Shown one piece after another: positions 22,785 to 34,764 of a DNA stretch of 64,000 nucleotides. The position numbers were made by a program, and so were the translations under genes. The stretch's first letter is position 1. Every line of letters begins with the position of its first letter. This DNA is from Galeopsis tetrahit. Lineage: Eukaryota; Streptophyta; Magnoliopsida; Lamiales; Lamiaceae. The notes under the pieces were generated by a model. That model was given only the letters and a program-made list of their open reading frames with translations, did no database searches and was not told the origin of the DNA. The DNA lies in NCBI GenBank assembly GCA_963675135.1, contig OY776121.1:62884265-62948264 (forward strand). The letters are read 5' to 3'.

Positions 22785-23441
22785 CGCAAAAACTTATATG
22801 CAATATTGCATACATGCAATATGACTAATTAAGGTAATTAGGTCAAAATTCGTGGGTCAACGCGGGTCAACACGGGTCAAAGCGGGTCAACCTTAATTAA
22901 AATATTTATTTTCACTCTAATATATTATTATTTTACTACATGACCAAAATTATGTTACTACAAGAACTAAATTTCGTCACTACAAGGTCAAAAGTGTATT
23001 ACTACAAGTCCAAAAATATTCTGGACACTTATTTTTTGGGGGCAAAATTACTAAAATAATTTTGACTTATTCGGCTACTACATGACTAAAACAATGTTAC
23101 TACAAGACCAAAATTTTATCACTACAAGGTCAAAAGTGTATTACTACATGTTCAAAAATATTCTGGAGACTTTATTTTTTGGTGAATTTTTCAAAATGTT
23201 TTGACATGTAGTATTAAATTTTTGGCCTTGTAGTGGTAATATTTTGACCTTGTAGTAACAATATTTTGGTCATGTAGTAAACCACCTGTTTGCAACCCGC
23301 GAATTTTCTGGGCAACCCGGATCCAGACCTATGACCCGCGAATTTTTTAAAATTGACTTAATTTGACTTTTGGACTTAGGGTTTTGACTTGCCTAATTGG
23401 GATGAAATGCATGTATGCAATATTTCACATAAGACTAACCC
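22785..23441. mobile_element. MULE-like non-autonomous element, copy 2
   Basis: 657 bp, same family and orientation as 14525-15162. It is flanked by an exact 9-bp duplication CTAACCTAT (22776-22784, 23442-23450). It starts CGCAAAAACTTATATG and ends AAGACTAACC. Confidence 0.88.
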
Positions 23442-23450
23442 CTAACCTAT

Positions 23451-25110
23451 AAGTAGGTGGTCTTATGTATGGAAATACAATTTTTCGAAAATTCAAATTA
23501 AATATTAATTAAAAAAATGTATTTTATTATTCTCTCCCACAAAAAAAACATATTCTTTTCTACTATTTGCCTAGCTCCCATGCATGTCAAATTGCATTTT
23601 GCTGAGTAATTATCAACTTTGCAATTTATCGAGTCTCACTTATGTAGACAAGAATAGTTTTAATACAGTTTTAGGGAACAAAATGTATGAGTCATCATAA
23701 ATTTTAAATGATACTTCGTTAATTTTCATAATTAATCTTGAATAATCATGAGCTGCCTTTTACCAGAGTAAATTGACAAGAATGCCCTCGATCATTTTGC
23801 AAATTGACATCATCCATGATGTATTCCTAAGAATCTTTGTGTAATGTAGTTGACCCTGATCAATACAGTTTATTACTGAGAATGACATGAATATATACTT
23901 TTAATAATATTTTTGATAAAATTAAGATTAGGTCATTAGATATGGCTATTTAATTTCTATTTCAATATGCTAGCTAATAATGACAGCCAATTCACAGTCG
24001 ATCGGATCCTCGGTTACATTACATGTTTGAATATTCTGATGTATATATTTTATTATAATAAATATATAATCGATATATTATTAGTAATATAAAAATGAAA
24101 TTATCAGTGATTAATTATCACTAAACCAAAATATTGGTAGACAATTATTTTCTTCCAAGCCAATAAAACAAAGAATATGTACTTAGTTGCTTATGAATGT
24201 TTCATAAGTATATATAATAGCTAGCCCGTTCAAGACATAAGATAATTGTTTAATTTTTAGTTATGCGCTATTATTTTTCTAATTAAACAGTGAATTGACA
24301 TCATTCATGACATCTTATAGTACAGTAGTTAATTATAGTACAATTAATAACCTCAATTAGCATGTATGATTACTATTTTAAACCCAATGTCAGCTATAGC
24401 ATATATATTTTCAATATTAATTAAGGTTATAAAATAATTCCTATTGGAATATAATATAAAATCAAATATGTTTAGATTTTCTACGCTTGTGCCTTTGAAG
24501 AGACTACATGATGATAAGCATGTATCGAAATATTATAGTAAGTTATAAGTACTATGTTCCATGATATAATAATTGTTTAATTTATCCGACTATATACTTT
24601 GTGCATTTGAAAGGTCAACCTTTGATGCTTTATGGAGTAATATATACACACCATTTCTTTTATGAAATCAACTAAGGGTGTACACTTGGAGAAATGATCT
24701 TATGTTCAAATCTAGAAAATAATTGACAAGTATGTTTTGGTAAAAAAAAAATTAAAAAATCATCCAAATGTTTTTTTTTTTCACAAATCATTGAAAAAAT
24801 AGAAAAATATTAGTAAATGTGACGAAAAGAATCAGCTCAGTATTAATATTTGTTTATTCTACAAATGGCTGCCTTTCTTTTGTATGAATTGAACTAGCAT
24901 TTGTCGAACTAATAATTTTCATTGTAGGAGTATATTTTATTTTTTTGTGAATGGGTTAAACTTTAGTTAAAATTGTATTAATATTACACTATGTATGTAT
25001 GAGTACAATTTTTTTGTACATGTAAATCTAGAGGGTGAATATGCAATTTTGGCAAATTAAGTGAGGATATATATATCATGTCACTTGTTGCAACACTATA
25101 CGTATATTGT
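23451..25110. other. AT-rich intergenic sequence
   Basis: No coding region, RNA gene or bounded repeat could be supported. Confidence 0.35.
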
Positions 25111-25255
25111 TGAGTGTGAAACAATTGTTCCACATCGGATTAACATTAAAGGATCATGGAGTATAAAAGGAGGAACTATTATCTCCATTGGTATGAGGCC
25201 TTTTGGAAATAACTCAAATGCAAAATCGTGAGGATTTGCTTCGTAGATTTACCCA
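25110..25255 (+). repeat. snRNA-promoter-like or TRIM/LTR fragment
   Basis: TTCCACATCG, close to the plant snRNA upstream sequence element, is followed 24-25 bp later by the TATA box GTATAAAAGG and then GGTATGAGGCCTTTTGG. The same combination occurs in dispersed plant repeats with LTR-like character. I see no mature snRNA sequence after it and no second LTR. Confidence 0.35.
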
Positions 25256-25675
25256 ATATATATACATGTGCATCTATATATTTTTTGTTTGTGTATTTAA
25301 TTAATTAGGGATATTTTTTAGAATGATCCATGAACCAATCAAGAGAGAAAAGTCATTGTTAAAATAATGATGATTGGCATATGTACAAAAAAGAAAAGAA
25401 AAAAAAGACATGGACATCCGTTGCCCACAACGTAAGTACAAGATCTATGGAAATCTTTGAGAACCATTGGTGCCTTCCCTTGCCTTTTCATACAAAAGAA
25501 AGGCCATTCTTCTTTTATTTTATTTTTTCACACACACACACTCACACTCATGCACGTGTTTTGAAGTCCATTCGTTAATTTGTTTTTTTGCAATTTAAGG
25601 TTACTAATAAATAAGGGGTCCTAGCTAACTCCTAAACAGAAGCATGAGACGCCACTACAAAAACGCTTGTTTTTG

Positions 25676-26045
25676 CCGACGGATGTATACCGACGGATTT
25701 CCTTTCCGACGGCTGTACCGACGGATTACCGACGGAATTCAAAGTCAGAAGACTCTGCCGACGGAATTCAATTTCCGTCGGCTTTCCCGACGGGATACCG
25801 ACGGATATGCCGACGGACACTCAGAACTCTCTACACGGTGTCGTTTTTGGGTCACCGGCCGACGGATTGTTCCGTCGGTATTGTAAATATTCCGTCGGTA
25901 ACCGACCCGCATTAACTAACCGCCTTCTTGATCGACTCCCAAAATTAAATGTGGTCATTACCGACGGATATTTCCGTCGGTAACCGACCCGCAATAACTA
26001 CCATAATTAATCTGGTCATTACCGACGGATATTTCCGTCGGTAAA
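25676..26045. repeat. Left subterminal repeat array of the CACTA element
   Basis: Many copies of CCGACGGA or its complement in both orientations, e.g. TACCGACGGATATTTCCGTC repeated at 25958-26040. In En/Spm, subterminal arrays bind TnpA; the motif here is different but the layout is the same. Confidence 0.9.
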
Positions 26046-26054
26046 GGCAATTTT

Positions 26055-26068
26055 TTTTTTGTATATAA
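26055..26068 (+). promoter_or_regulatory. Probable TATA box of the TnpA-like transcript
   Basis: GTATATAAACTGAAG just after the left subterminal array. A purine/pyrimidine 5' leader follows, with a candidate donor CTATACG|GTACGC near 26198 and an acceptor TAAATAG directly before the ATG at 26978. A leader intron of about 780 bp is inferred. Confidence 0.5.
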
Positions 26069-26977
26069 ACTGAAGAACAGATTACAGAAACCCTCCCTAC
26101 TCCCTCCTCCCTCCCCACTCTTTCCTTCTTCATCTTCATCGCGCGAAGAAGAGGCTCGGCCGAGGTGATCTCTCGACTCGATTAGAAAATCTATACGGTA
26201 CGCTTTCTTAATTTGTTAGTAATTAATTTTTAAGTTATATATGTATTGCCTATAATTATGAATTAAATTGCATGTGTTAATTTAAATTGTTATATAGATT
26301 AATATGAAATTAATTGTTTGTAGTTGATGTATATAGTTAATTATTTTGAATGTATGTAGTTGATATATCTAATTAATTAGTTGATATTGTAAGTGGATAA
26401 TTGCCTATATGTATAGCTAGCTAGTTGATGTATATAGTTATTTATAATAAATTGATGTGATTTGTTAAGATCGATATTGCATGTTTTGCATAATTGATGT
26501 TATATATATAATTGATATTATTGTTGAATTTGTATATACGTTGGAGTGGAGTTAATTACATAATTAAATTATGATATTGTACGTTATAATTAGCTAGATT
26601 AATATTGTTGATTTACTAATTATGAAATTATTGATTAAATTAGGGGCTTTGTTAATTATATTAGGAAATTGTTATTTTAAAGTTAGAAAAAATTGTTACT
26701 AAATTTATTAGGTTATAGATTCTTAATTAAAATAGAAAATTGTTAATTAAAGTTGAAAATTATTGAATAAATTAGTTATTGTTGAATAAAATAGGAAATT
26801 AGTTATTGTTGAATAAAATAGGAAATTATTTATTAAAATAGGTTATTATTGATTAAATTAGATTTTTATTAAATTTTAATTTATTAGATTATTGTTTTTT
26901 ATTAAATTAAGAAATTTATTATTAATTAATTAGTATTATATATATAATTTATTAATTTAAATGTTTAAATTAAATAG

Positions 26978-28013
26978 ATGACTGGAAATGGTGCTGGTGC
27001 CTCTGGTGGCTCGGGATCTCACGGGGCCTCCGGGTCACGTAGCCGATCGAGGAAGAGTCGATCCAAACTTAGACCCGAGGCGCCGGCGCCTACACTGTCA
27101 CGAACACCATTATCGTCGCCTCCGCCACCCATTCCACACCCGTCGCCTGATCAGTCGTCGTCTCATTCGTCTGTCCGGGACCATCCTGCTGTTCCTGCTC
27201 AGGATGGTCGGGAGCGCGTTTGGGCTACAAGTGGAGGAGTGTAAGTAATTAAATACTTTTATTGTTTAATAATTAATAATTAATTAATTTCACATTCGTT
27301 TTAATTTATAATGTGTTTTGTTTGTTAATTAATGTCACAGATTGTTACCTGGTAACGAGGTCTCCAGGGCATGCACGATTGCTTTTGGCTCTTTACCGAT
27401 CTCTGCGGGTGCATATACCTGGTCGAAGGTCCCAAAACCAAAAAAGTTGGCGTACTTCGAGGAATTTCAGGTAGTAATTAATTACTTAATTATTTAATTA
27501 ATGTTTGTTAATTTGTTCAATAATAAACAATTTATTATATGTGCAGAAACAAACCACTTGGGATCGGAATATGTACTCAGACCAGGCTATGTTCAGGTAT
27601 TTCTGTAAATCGGCGCAACAGCGGTATAAGGATTTAATGTACGAATGGAGAATGGCATGGCGGCGCGATGGGACGACGTAGAGCTTGGGTAAGGATGATA
27701 ATGATGTTGTGTTGTGGGATTCATTGACGAGGGAGTGGCTGGATCCGGACTACATCAGGAAGTGTGAGATTGCTAAGGCCAACCGGAGATCCGACGAGAG
27801 ATGGGGTGGTCGGACGAGAGGATCGAGGAGGTTTATCGGAGAACCATGCAAGCTCCTCCACCGACGGCCAACGTGAACGTGCCTGTTCCCCCAGCCCCCT
27901 CAGCCCCCGCAGCCCCCTCCCCCTATGTCCCGACCATGCAGCACGATGATGACATCATTGGTCAGTTCGTTGGCAACGATGACGACATTGATATATTCTA
28001 CTATGGTCAATGA
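26978..28013 (+). pseudogene. TnpA-like (Ptta/En/Spm type) transposase gene, interrupted by a stop
   Basis: Exons 26978-27240, 27341-27470 and 27547 onward join in frame with GT-AG borders. The N-terminus is Gly/Ser/Pro-rich with a basic SRSRKSRSK stretch. The next part (LLPGNEVSRACTIAFG, AYTWSKVPKPKKLAYFEEFQ, SAQQRYKDLMYEWR) resembles plant Ptta/En/Spm transposase proteins. A TAG at 27679-27681 ends the reading after WRRDGTT, yet the same frame continues with typical sequence (VVLWDSLTREWLDPDYIRK, AKANRRS) to 27876. Near 27800 a second frame (27801-28013, ERIEEVYRRTMQ...DDDID) looks like the true C-terminus, so a frameshift there is likely too. Probably inactive; the family binds subterminal repeats. 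Confidence 0.75.
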
Positions 28014-28349
28014 GTGACTTTGAATAATTTTTTTTTTATGTGTTTAACAATTTTATTTTTATGTCTCGTAGAACTATTTACTTTTATGTCTCGTAGAACT
28101 ATTTATTTTTTATCTGCATTTTTGTTGAACTATTTACTTTTATGTTTAAGTATCAGTTGTTTAATTTTAGTTATGTGTGTTTTATGTGTTAAGAATGTGT
28201 ATATTTAAATTTGGATGTTTTATGTGATAGATAAACAACATTTTCATTGAAAATTGCCTTGAAGAAAGGCTGTTGTTGTGGTTACATTACATGCATACAC
28301 TTAACATTACATAAACTTAGCAATACATATTAGAGACATAAACTTAGGA

Positions 28350-28790
28350 TTACATCCAACCTATAAACTTGAACACATAGGGTAGAACACAGAATATTAT
28401 GGCCACAACAAGAAAGTTCCTCTGCTTCTTTAGCTCTTCAACTTTTTCAGCTTCAAATCCTAATTCTGAGGTTAGTTGGTCAGATGTATCCTTATACATA
28501 TCCCCAACTAGTTGCGCATGATTCAACTTGTTGTTGAGCTCTTGATTTTCAAGCAAAAGTGAGTCAATTCTCCTCACCATGCCCGGAAACATTCCGTGTG
28601 AACTCGTTCCTTGTCCGTGAATTTCGTGTTCATCGGCCCAAACAAAAAAGGAGCATCCATTACCATTTAGTGAATCTGGGCAAGTATAAAATAGTCTACC
28701 TCTGCTTCTTTCTTGCTTCGACATGCACACACGAGCTTCTTTTCCACAATGGCATACCACAATTTTCATGGATGTCGAAGATGAAGACAT
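28350..28790 (-). CDS. GRF-type zinc-finger protein with C-terminal membrane segment
   Basis: 146 aa. The GRF zinc finger runs from CHCGKEARVC to GCSFFVWADE (about residues 12-53), with the expected Cys/His spacing and RLFYTCP core. A helical region rich in Leu/Glu (SLLLENQELNNKL, then DQLTSELGFEAEKVEELKKQ) suggests a coiled coil. The end (NFLVVAIIFCVLPYVFKF) is a hydrophobic membrane segment. The open frame extends upstream to 28991, but that part is CACTA repeat sequence, so I start at Met 28790 (MSSSSTSMK). Similar small GRF proteins are common in plant genomes and in transposons. It lies antisense between TnpA and TNP2, sharing the upstream repeat cluster with TNP2. Function unknown. Confidence 0.75.
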   Translation of the reverse strand: MSSSSTSMKIVVCHCGKEARVCMSKQERSRGRLFYTCPDSLNGNGCSFFVWADEHEIHGQGTSSHGMFPGMVRRIDSLLLENQELNNKLNHAQLVGDMYKDTSDQLTSELGFEAEKVEELKKQRNFLVVAIIFCVLPYVFKFIGWM

Positions 28791-28894
28791 GAGTTTCTGT
28801 ATTTTTTTAAATTTTGATGTTTGTGAAGAAGTAGGTTGTTTTGAGTGTGGTTGGAGTGTTAAGAATACGTAGTTAAATTTTTTTTTTATACGCG

Positions 28895-29125
28895 TTTTTA
28901 CCGACGGAAAGTGATTCCGTCGGTATTGAACATGTGTCAATACCGACGGAATTCCCGTCGGTAATGTAAATACCGACTGAAAATTGGTCAACGGAATCTG
29001 ACTGATTTGACATACATTTCAAATATGTGTTACCGACTGAAATTAGCCGTCGGTATTGGCAATACCGACGGAATTTCGGCGCGTGATATACCGACGGAAT
29101 GACATTTCCGTCGGCATGTAGTATT
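28895..29125. repeat. Internal CCGACGGA cluster between two divergent genes
   Basis: At least eight copies of the subterminal motif or its complement lie here, e.g. TACCGACGGAATTCCCGTCG, far from both element ends. The block separates the start of the antisense GRF gene from the start of TNP2. It may be a bidirectional control region or the buried end of another element. Confidence 0.85.
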
Positions 29126-29331
29126 GAAAAACATTCCAGAACCTCACAACACGCGAAAATTTTTAGTGTGGAGCAAAAAATTTGGATTGGAGCGAAAATT
29201 TAAGGTATGTTTTTTAGTGTGTAATTTTAATTTGGTGTTTAGTTTTTTAGTGTGTAATTTTACTACATAATTTTTACTTTTAGTGTTTAATTTTTAGTGT
29301 GTAATTTTATTTTGGTCAAATTGTTTAACAG

Positions 29332-32300
29332 ATGGAATTGTCGGATCGTCGGTGGATGTATTGTACTCCTAGGCTCGTTTTAGGAAATGTGAATGTTGAA
29401 TTTTATGATAAACTCGTGTCATTTGTTGAATTTGCAAAGCTACACCCACATTACATGTCTGAGGATTGTATTAGGTGTCCGTGTAATGCTAAGAAATGTA
29501 GGAATAGATCATTTAAAAGCATTGATGAAGTCTTATGCCACGTTATTATGAATGGGTTCGTTGATAATTACTATAATTGGACAAGTCATGGCGAACAACG
29601 GTGGCCTTATAATTTTGATCAAGTCTTGTACTATTACACTACTGCAATTTATGAACAACCCGTACACGTTGAGCATGTCGGCACCAGTAACGATCAAGAG
29701 TTTGGGGTGGAAGAACCCGATATGTATCAAACAATGGTGATGGAAGCCGGTATGTCAAATATAGAGGAGGAACCAACGGATGAAGCATTTCAGTTTTATG
29801 AGATGCTCAAATTAGTCGATCAAGATTTGTACCCAGGGTGTGATTCTCATTCTCAGTTGTCATTTAATGCTCGACTTATGGCTATCAAGACGGAGAACAA
29901 GCTATCTAACAGAGCATATGAGCAAATGACACAATTATGCAGTGAGATTTGTCCTGTCGATAATAAAGTACCTACGACGTTTCATCAGAGCAAACAACTG
30001 ATGAAGAATATGGGTTTGCCGGTTGAGAAAATTGATTGTTGTGTGAATGGTTGCATGTTATACTGGGGTGATGACGATAGCGATCTTCTTATGTGTAGAA
30101 TGTGTGGCCATCCCCGGTACAAAGAGCCACGACGGAAGGGACCAGGTGGTCAATCGAGCAAGACAAAAAAGAAAGTGCCACACAAGAGGATGTATTATCT
30201 TCCTATCATTCCTCGTTTAATGAGATTGTTTCAATCTAGTGCTACAGCTCAACACATGACGTGGCATGCAAGAAATTCTGAAGATACTGAGGCTGGGGAT
30301 ATGAGACATCCGTCCGACTCTGAAGCCTGGAAACACCTTAATAATGTGTTTCCAGGATTTGCTTGTGAACCGAGGAATGTGAGATTAGGCTTGAGTACTG
30401 ATGGTTTTGCACCGTTTGGGAGTTATGGAAAGAAGTATTCTTTGTGGCCGGTGATACTGACTCCGTATAATCTACCTCCATGGATGTGCATGAAACCTCA
30501 AACAATGTTTCTGACTGTATTGGTGCCTGGTCCGTCGAATCCAAAGCATAAACTTGATGTTTATCTCCAGCCTCTTATTAAAGACTTGATCTTCCTATGG
30601 GATAACGGAGTCCAAACGTATGATGTTTCTAGGAAACAGAACTTCACGATGCGTGCTGCTTTATTGTGGACCATTAGCGACTTTCCTGCATATGCTATGT
30701 TGTCCGGGTGGAGTACAGCCGGAAAGCAAGCTTGTCCGTATTGTATGGAATATTCTGAAGCTTTCAGTCTCCTGAAGAGTAGAAAAGTTTCATGGTTCGA
30801 TAATCACCGAAGGTTTTTACCTCGAGATCATCCATTTCGAAGGAATAAGGTGGACTTCACGAAGAATAGAACAGTCACAAACAATCGACCGCCCCTTCGA
30901 AATGGTATTTTATACATTTATTTTAACATGTTTTTTTGGGTTACATTTATTCTAACATTTATTAATCGTACAGGACAAAGTCTGTTACATGAGATTGAGT
31001 GGACGGGTTTGAAAAAAACTACGGAGGAAAATGCAGAAGAACACAACAAAGGAATCCCAGGTAACTGGAAGAAAAAGAGTATTTTTTGGGACTTGCCATA
31101 TTGGAGTTCACTATTGCTCCGACACAATTTGGATGTCATGCACATTGAGAAGAATGTGTTTGACAACGTGTTTCACACAATCATGAACACAGAAGGCAAG
31201 ACGAAAGATACTCCAAAGTCCAGGGAAGAGTTGAACACTATCTGTCGCCGTGATGAGTTAGAACAGGATACCCGTACAGGTAAATATCCAAAGGCTTGCT
31301 ACACACTAGATAAGGCACAAAAACAGGAATTGTGTAGGTGGATTAAAGAGTTAAGATTTCCAGACGGCTACGTGTCAAACATGAGTCGATGCGTAGACAC
31401 AACAAAAGGTAAAGTTGCAGGGATGAAGAGTCATGATTGTCATGTTTTTATGCAGCGCTTGATACCTATTGCGTTTCGAGAATTTCTTCCTCTGAATGTG
31501 TGGAGGGCTGTCACTGAATTAAGTCTTTTTTTTAGAGATTTAACGTCTACAACAATCAAGGTTGATGATATGAATCGTTTGGAACGAGACATTCCAGTTA
31601 TTTTGTGTAAGTTGGAACGTTTTTTCCCACCTAGCTTCTTTGACTCGATGGAACACTTACCTGTTCACTTAGCGTATGAAGCTAGGATTTGTGGTCCAGT
31701 GCAGTACAGGTGGATGTACCCATTTGAGAGGTGAACAATTCTATTTCTCTCATTTAATTAGTTTTTAGTATATGGAGACTTATTTTAATTTGTTAACTAT
31801 TATAATTTTAGGTATCTCCACAACTTGAAGCGCAATGCTAAACAGAAGGCAAACGTCGAAGCATCGATTGTTAATGCGTATTTGAATGAAGAGGTTGGCA
31901 TGTTTTGTTCATATTATTTTGAAGACCATGTCAACACGAGGATCAGGAATGAACCACGTAACTTCGATGGTAGAGGTATGCAACAAGAAGTCGATGGCAT
32001 GCTCTCTGTATTCAAGTCTAAGGGGCGACCTATAGGAAAAGCCACTGAACGATATTGGTCAACACACACAGAGGCTGAAATAGCACAAACGTACGTGTTA
32101 TTGAATTGTGATGAAGTTCAGCCTTACATTGAGTAAGTATTTCATATATTTATCATCTAATTAAATAGCACTAAACGTGCGTCATTTATCATCTAATTGT
32201 GTTGTGAATTATTAGGATGTATACACAAGAACTACGACATGCAGATCAAAACATCTCAGATAGAGACATAGATACTAGTCTTCAACGTCAATTTGCCCGA

Positions 32301-33142
32301 TGGTTCCAACGTTATGTGAGTATCATTAATTGAATTTTACGTGAACAAATAATTGTTTTGATTAATGTTAATTTTAACTGTACATATAGGGACAATCGCA
32401 CGATTTTCAGAGCCGGTTCTTACAGGATCTCAGCAAAGGACCACTACGGCGTGTGAGGACTTACAACGGCTATATTGTGAAAGGCTACAGGTTTCATACA
32501 TCAGAGTATGCATCAACAAGAACGACTAACAACAGTGGTGTTTGTCTTAGGGGTGCGAATTATAATGCAGATGCAAGTGATTACTTTGGGGTGTTGCACG
32601 AAGTCGTTGAAATTGAATATCCGGGATATCCAGTGAAAACCGTAATGTTGTTCAAGTGCCATTGGTTTGACACATCCCCTTTAGGAACCAAAATTCATCC
32701 GGAGTACAAGCTTGTGGATGTTAATTCGAAAAGGAAGTATAGCGGGGATGATCCGTTTGTATTTGCCTCTCAGGTATCTCAAGTCTACTACTGTACGTAT
32801 CCAGGAGCTGGAAAACGTAATAGATCAGAATGGCACGCTGTTTGCAAAGTGAAGGCAAGGTCAATGGTGGAGGTCCCCCAAAAGGAAAACAACGATGAAG
32901 ATGAACCTCCGTTTCAAATGGAACAAATAGAGAATCAAACTGAAGTGTTTGCGGGAGATTTTAATCTTTCGGTAGACTTGACGGCTGCAAATCCACAATT
33001 GATTGTTATTGAAAACGATAGTGGACATGAGGAGGAGGATGAACATGACGAGGGGGAGGATGAAGAAGATGAGGATGAAGAAGATGAGGAGGAAGAGGAA
33101 GATGTGTCAAATAATGAAAATGAAGACGAAGATGAATATTAA
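29332..33142 (+). CDS. TNP2-like CACTA transposase (TnpD), intact
   Basis: Five exons: 29332-30904, 30974-31730, 31812-32132, 32216-32315 and 32390-33142. All junctions are GT-AG and in phase, giving 1167 codons with no stop. The first intron (69 bp) is a multiple of three and has no stop, so a retained form would add 23 hydrophobic residues. Domain order: transposase-associated N-terminal domain (SEDCIRCPCNAKKCRN, about 5-80); Transposase_21 catalytic core (about 350-580, with GLSTDGFAPFG, LLWTISDFPAYAMLSGWST and NLDVMHIEKNVFDN); DUF4218 (about 650-830, KSHDCHVFMQRLIP); DUF4216 (about 975-1030, YFGVLHEVVEIEY and FKCHWFD); and an acidic tail of Glu/Asp (about 1130-1167). It would cut and join CACTA ends in the nucleus. 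ATG 29332 follows an AT-rich leader after the repeat cluster. Confidence 0.93.
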
Positions 33143-33299
33143 ATTAATGTAACCTAGCTATTTTATTTTGTACAATTTATAAGATTTCATTATTTATCAT
33201 TTGGTTATAACTTATAATTTAATTATTTATCATTTGGTTATTTTATTAATTAACTTATAATTTAATTATTTATCATTTGGTTATAAAAATCCAATGGCG

Positions 33300-33595
33300 A
33301 CGGAACATATCCGTCGCCATTTCCGTCGCTAACGGCAACGAGCCAAAGCCGACCGAAATATCCGTCGCCATTTCCGTCGCTAACGGCAACGAGCCAAAGC
33401 CGACAGAAATATCCGTCGCCATTTCCGTCGCTAACGACAACGAGCCAAAGCCGACCGATATATCCGTCGCCATTTCCGTCGCTAACGGCAACGAGTCAAA
33501 ACCGACCGAAAAATCCGTCGCCATTTCCGTCGCTAACGGCAACGAGCCAAAGCCGACCGAAATATCCGTCGCCATTTCCGTCGGCATTTCCGAAT
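33300..33595. repeat. 51-bp tandem repeats inside the CACTA element
   Basis: About five and a half units with period exactly 51 bp (CCGTCGCCATTTCCGTCGCT recurring at 33311, 33362, 33413, 33464, 33515 and 33566). Because 51 is divisible by three, both strands stay open through the array, but the products are simple repeats. The motif TCCGTCGC/GCGACGGA is a variant of the element's own TCCGTCGG. Confidence 0.92.
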
Positions 33596-34560
33596 ATAAA
33601 TGCAACTTTCTCTCATTTCACGCGTATTTTCCCTCAAACTCTCTATGTCTCTCCCTCTCCCTCTCCCTCTCCCTCTCCCTCTTCCCCTCCCCCACTCCAC
33701 CTCCACCTCCTTTCCGAATGTAAAGCCTCCTTGCCGTGGTCGCGGCCGCCGCCCATCCTCCCTACCTGCAGTCGTCTCCAAGAATGCCGTCGCCCACCGC
33801 CTCCTCTGTCGTCGCCCACCGCCTCCTCTGCCGTCGCCGTCTTCATATAAAAGGTACGTTTTTTTTGCCCACCGACGTCAACGTCTTCTACTGGACGAAC
33901 GGTACTTGTTATTTTTTGTTTGATTTTAATATTTTCTCTTTTCATGTAAATTAAGATTATGACATGTGTTTTGTGCTTTGTATCTATATATGCTTTGTGC
34001 TTTGTATCTTAAAAATCATTTCACCGAATTTGATTTTCTTATGATTATGTTTTCCTTTCGATTTGGATCGATGATGCATTGTTGAAGGCCTAATCACTTG
34101 ATAAAAAAATCAGTTTATCAGATTTTATTAATAATTATTCCTTGAATTATTGATTTATTTATTGTACTCTAAATCTCTTATCTTTGAACTACCAGCATGA
34201 CCGAAACTATGCGAGCCTAATGAAGTTACTTGATTTCTGTTGAGGTATGTTCAATTTTTATGATAATTTAATTTATGTTTAAATCTATAAAATGACAATT
34301 GAATCTTGATTCTTTGGAATTGATTTTGAAATGGCAGGGATGGAGTCGAGTCAGCGAAGGACAATTTAATATACTCCACGGTACGTATTAATATACTCAC
34401 ATTCTTGTTAAATTATTTCTCATATAAGTTTTTGTTAATTTTTAATATATTGTTTTAATATTTCACAGAGCTTTTTCAAGCATTCTAGTGAGGGGTATAG
34501 TTGTCATAATAAGTAGCAAAATTCTATTTGCTTCTTACTTGATCGATCCGCTGCCAATTC
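33590..34560 (+). other. Promoter-like and spliced-transcript-like module
   Basis: A TATA-like AATATAAATGC follows the 51-bp array. Then come a CTCTCC microsatellite (about 33643-33690), a GC-rich leader and plausible splice sites: AAAAG|GTACG near 33853, TTGAG|GTATG near 34243, GGCAG|GG near 34338, CACG|GTACG near 34380, and CACAG|AG near 34469. The joined exons contain no long ORF. This may be a captured host promoter and leader, or the end region of another CACTA type. Confidence 0.35.
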
Positions 34561-34764
34561 CGGAACACCATTCGATGCCTTAGCACGATTTTGTTTATTC
34601 TATTGAATGTAATGTAGATGTAATGTAGATTTATGTATTGAACTATTTAAGCAATTTTGATCGTGTATTGAATTTTGATCATGTATTGAATTTTAATCAA
34701 TTATGTAAGCAATCGGGATCGGGTCGGATCCCGATCGCAAATAATTTTTTTTTTTAAATTGTTG

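Noticed and set aside
25644..25915. Arg/Asp-rich ORFs
   Set aside because: Products of the CACTA subterminal CCGACGGA repeats; the same applies to 34899-35305.
28791..28991. N-terminal extension of the GRF protein
   Set aside because: The extra 67 codons are translated subterminal repeat sequence; family proteins start at the MSSSS-type Met.
33600..33945. Proline/leucine-rich ORFs
   Set aside because: Derived from a CTCTCC microsatellite and GC-rich leader.
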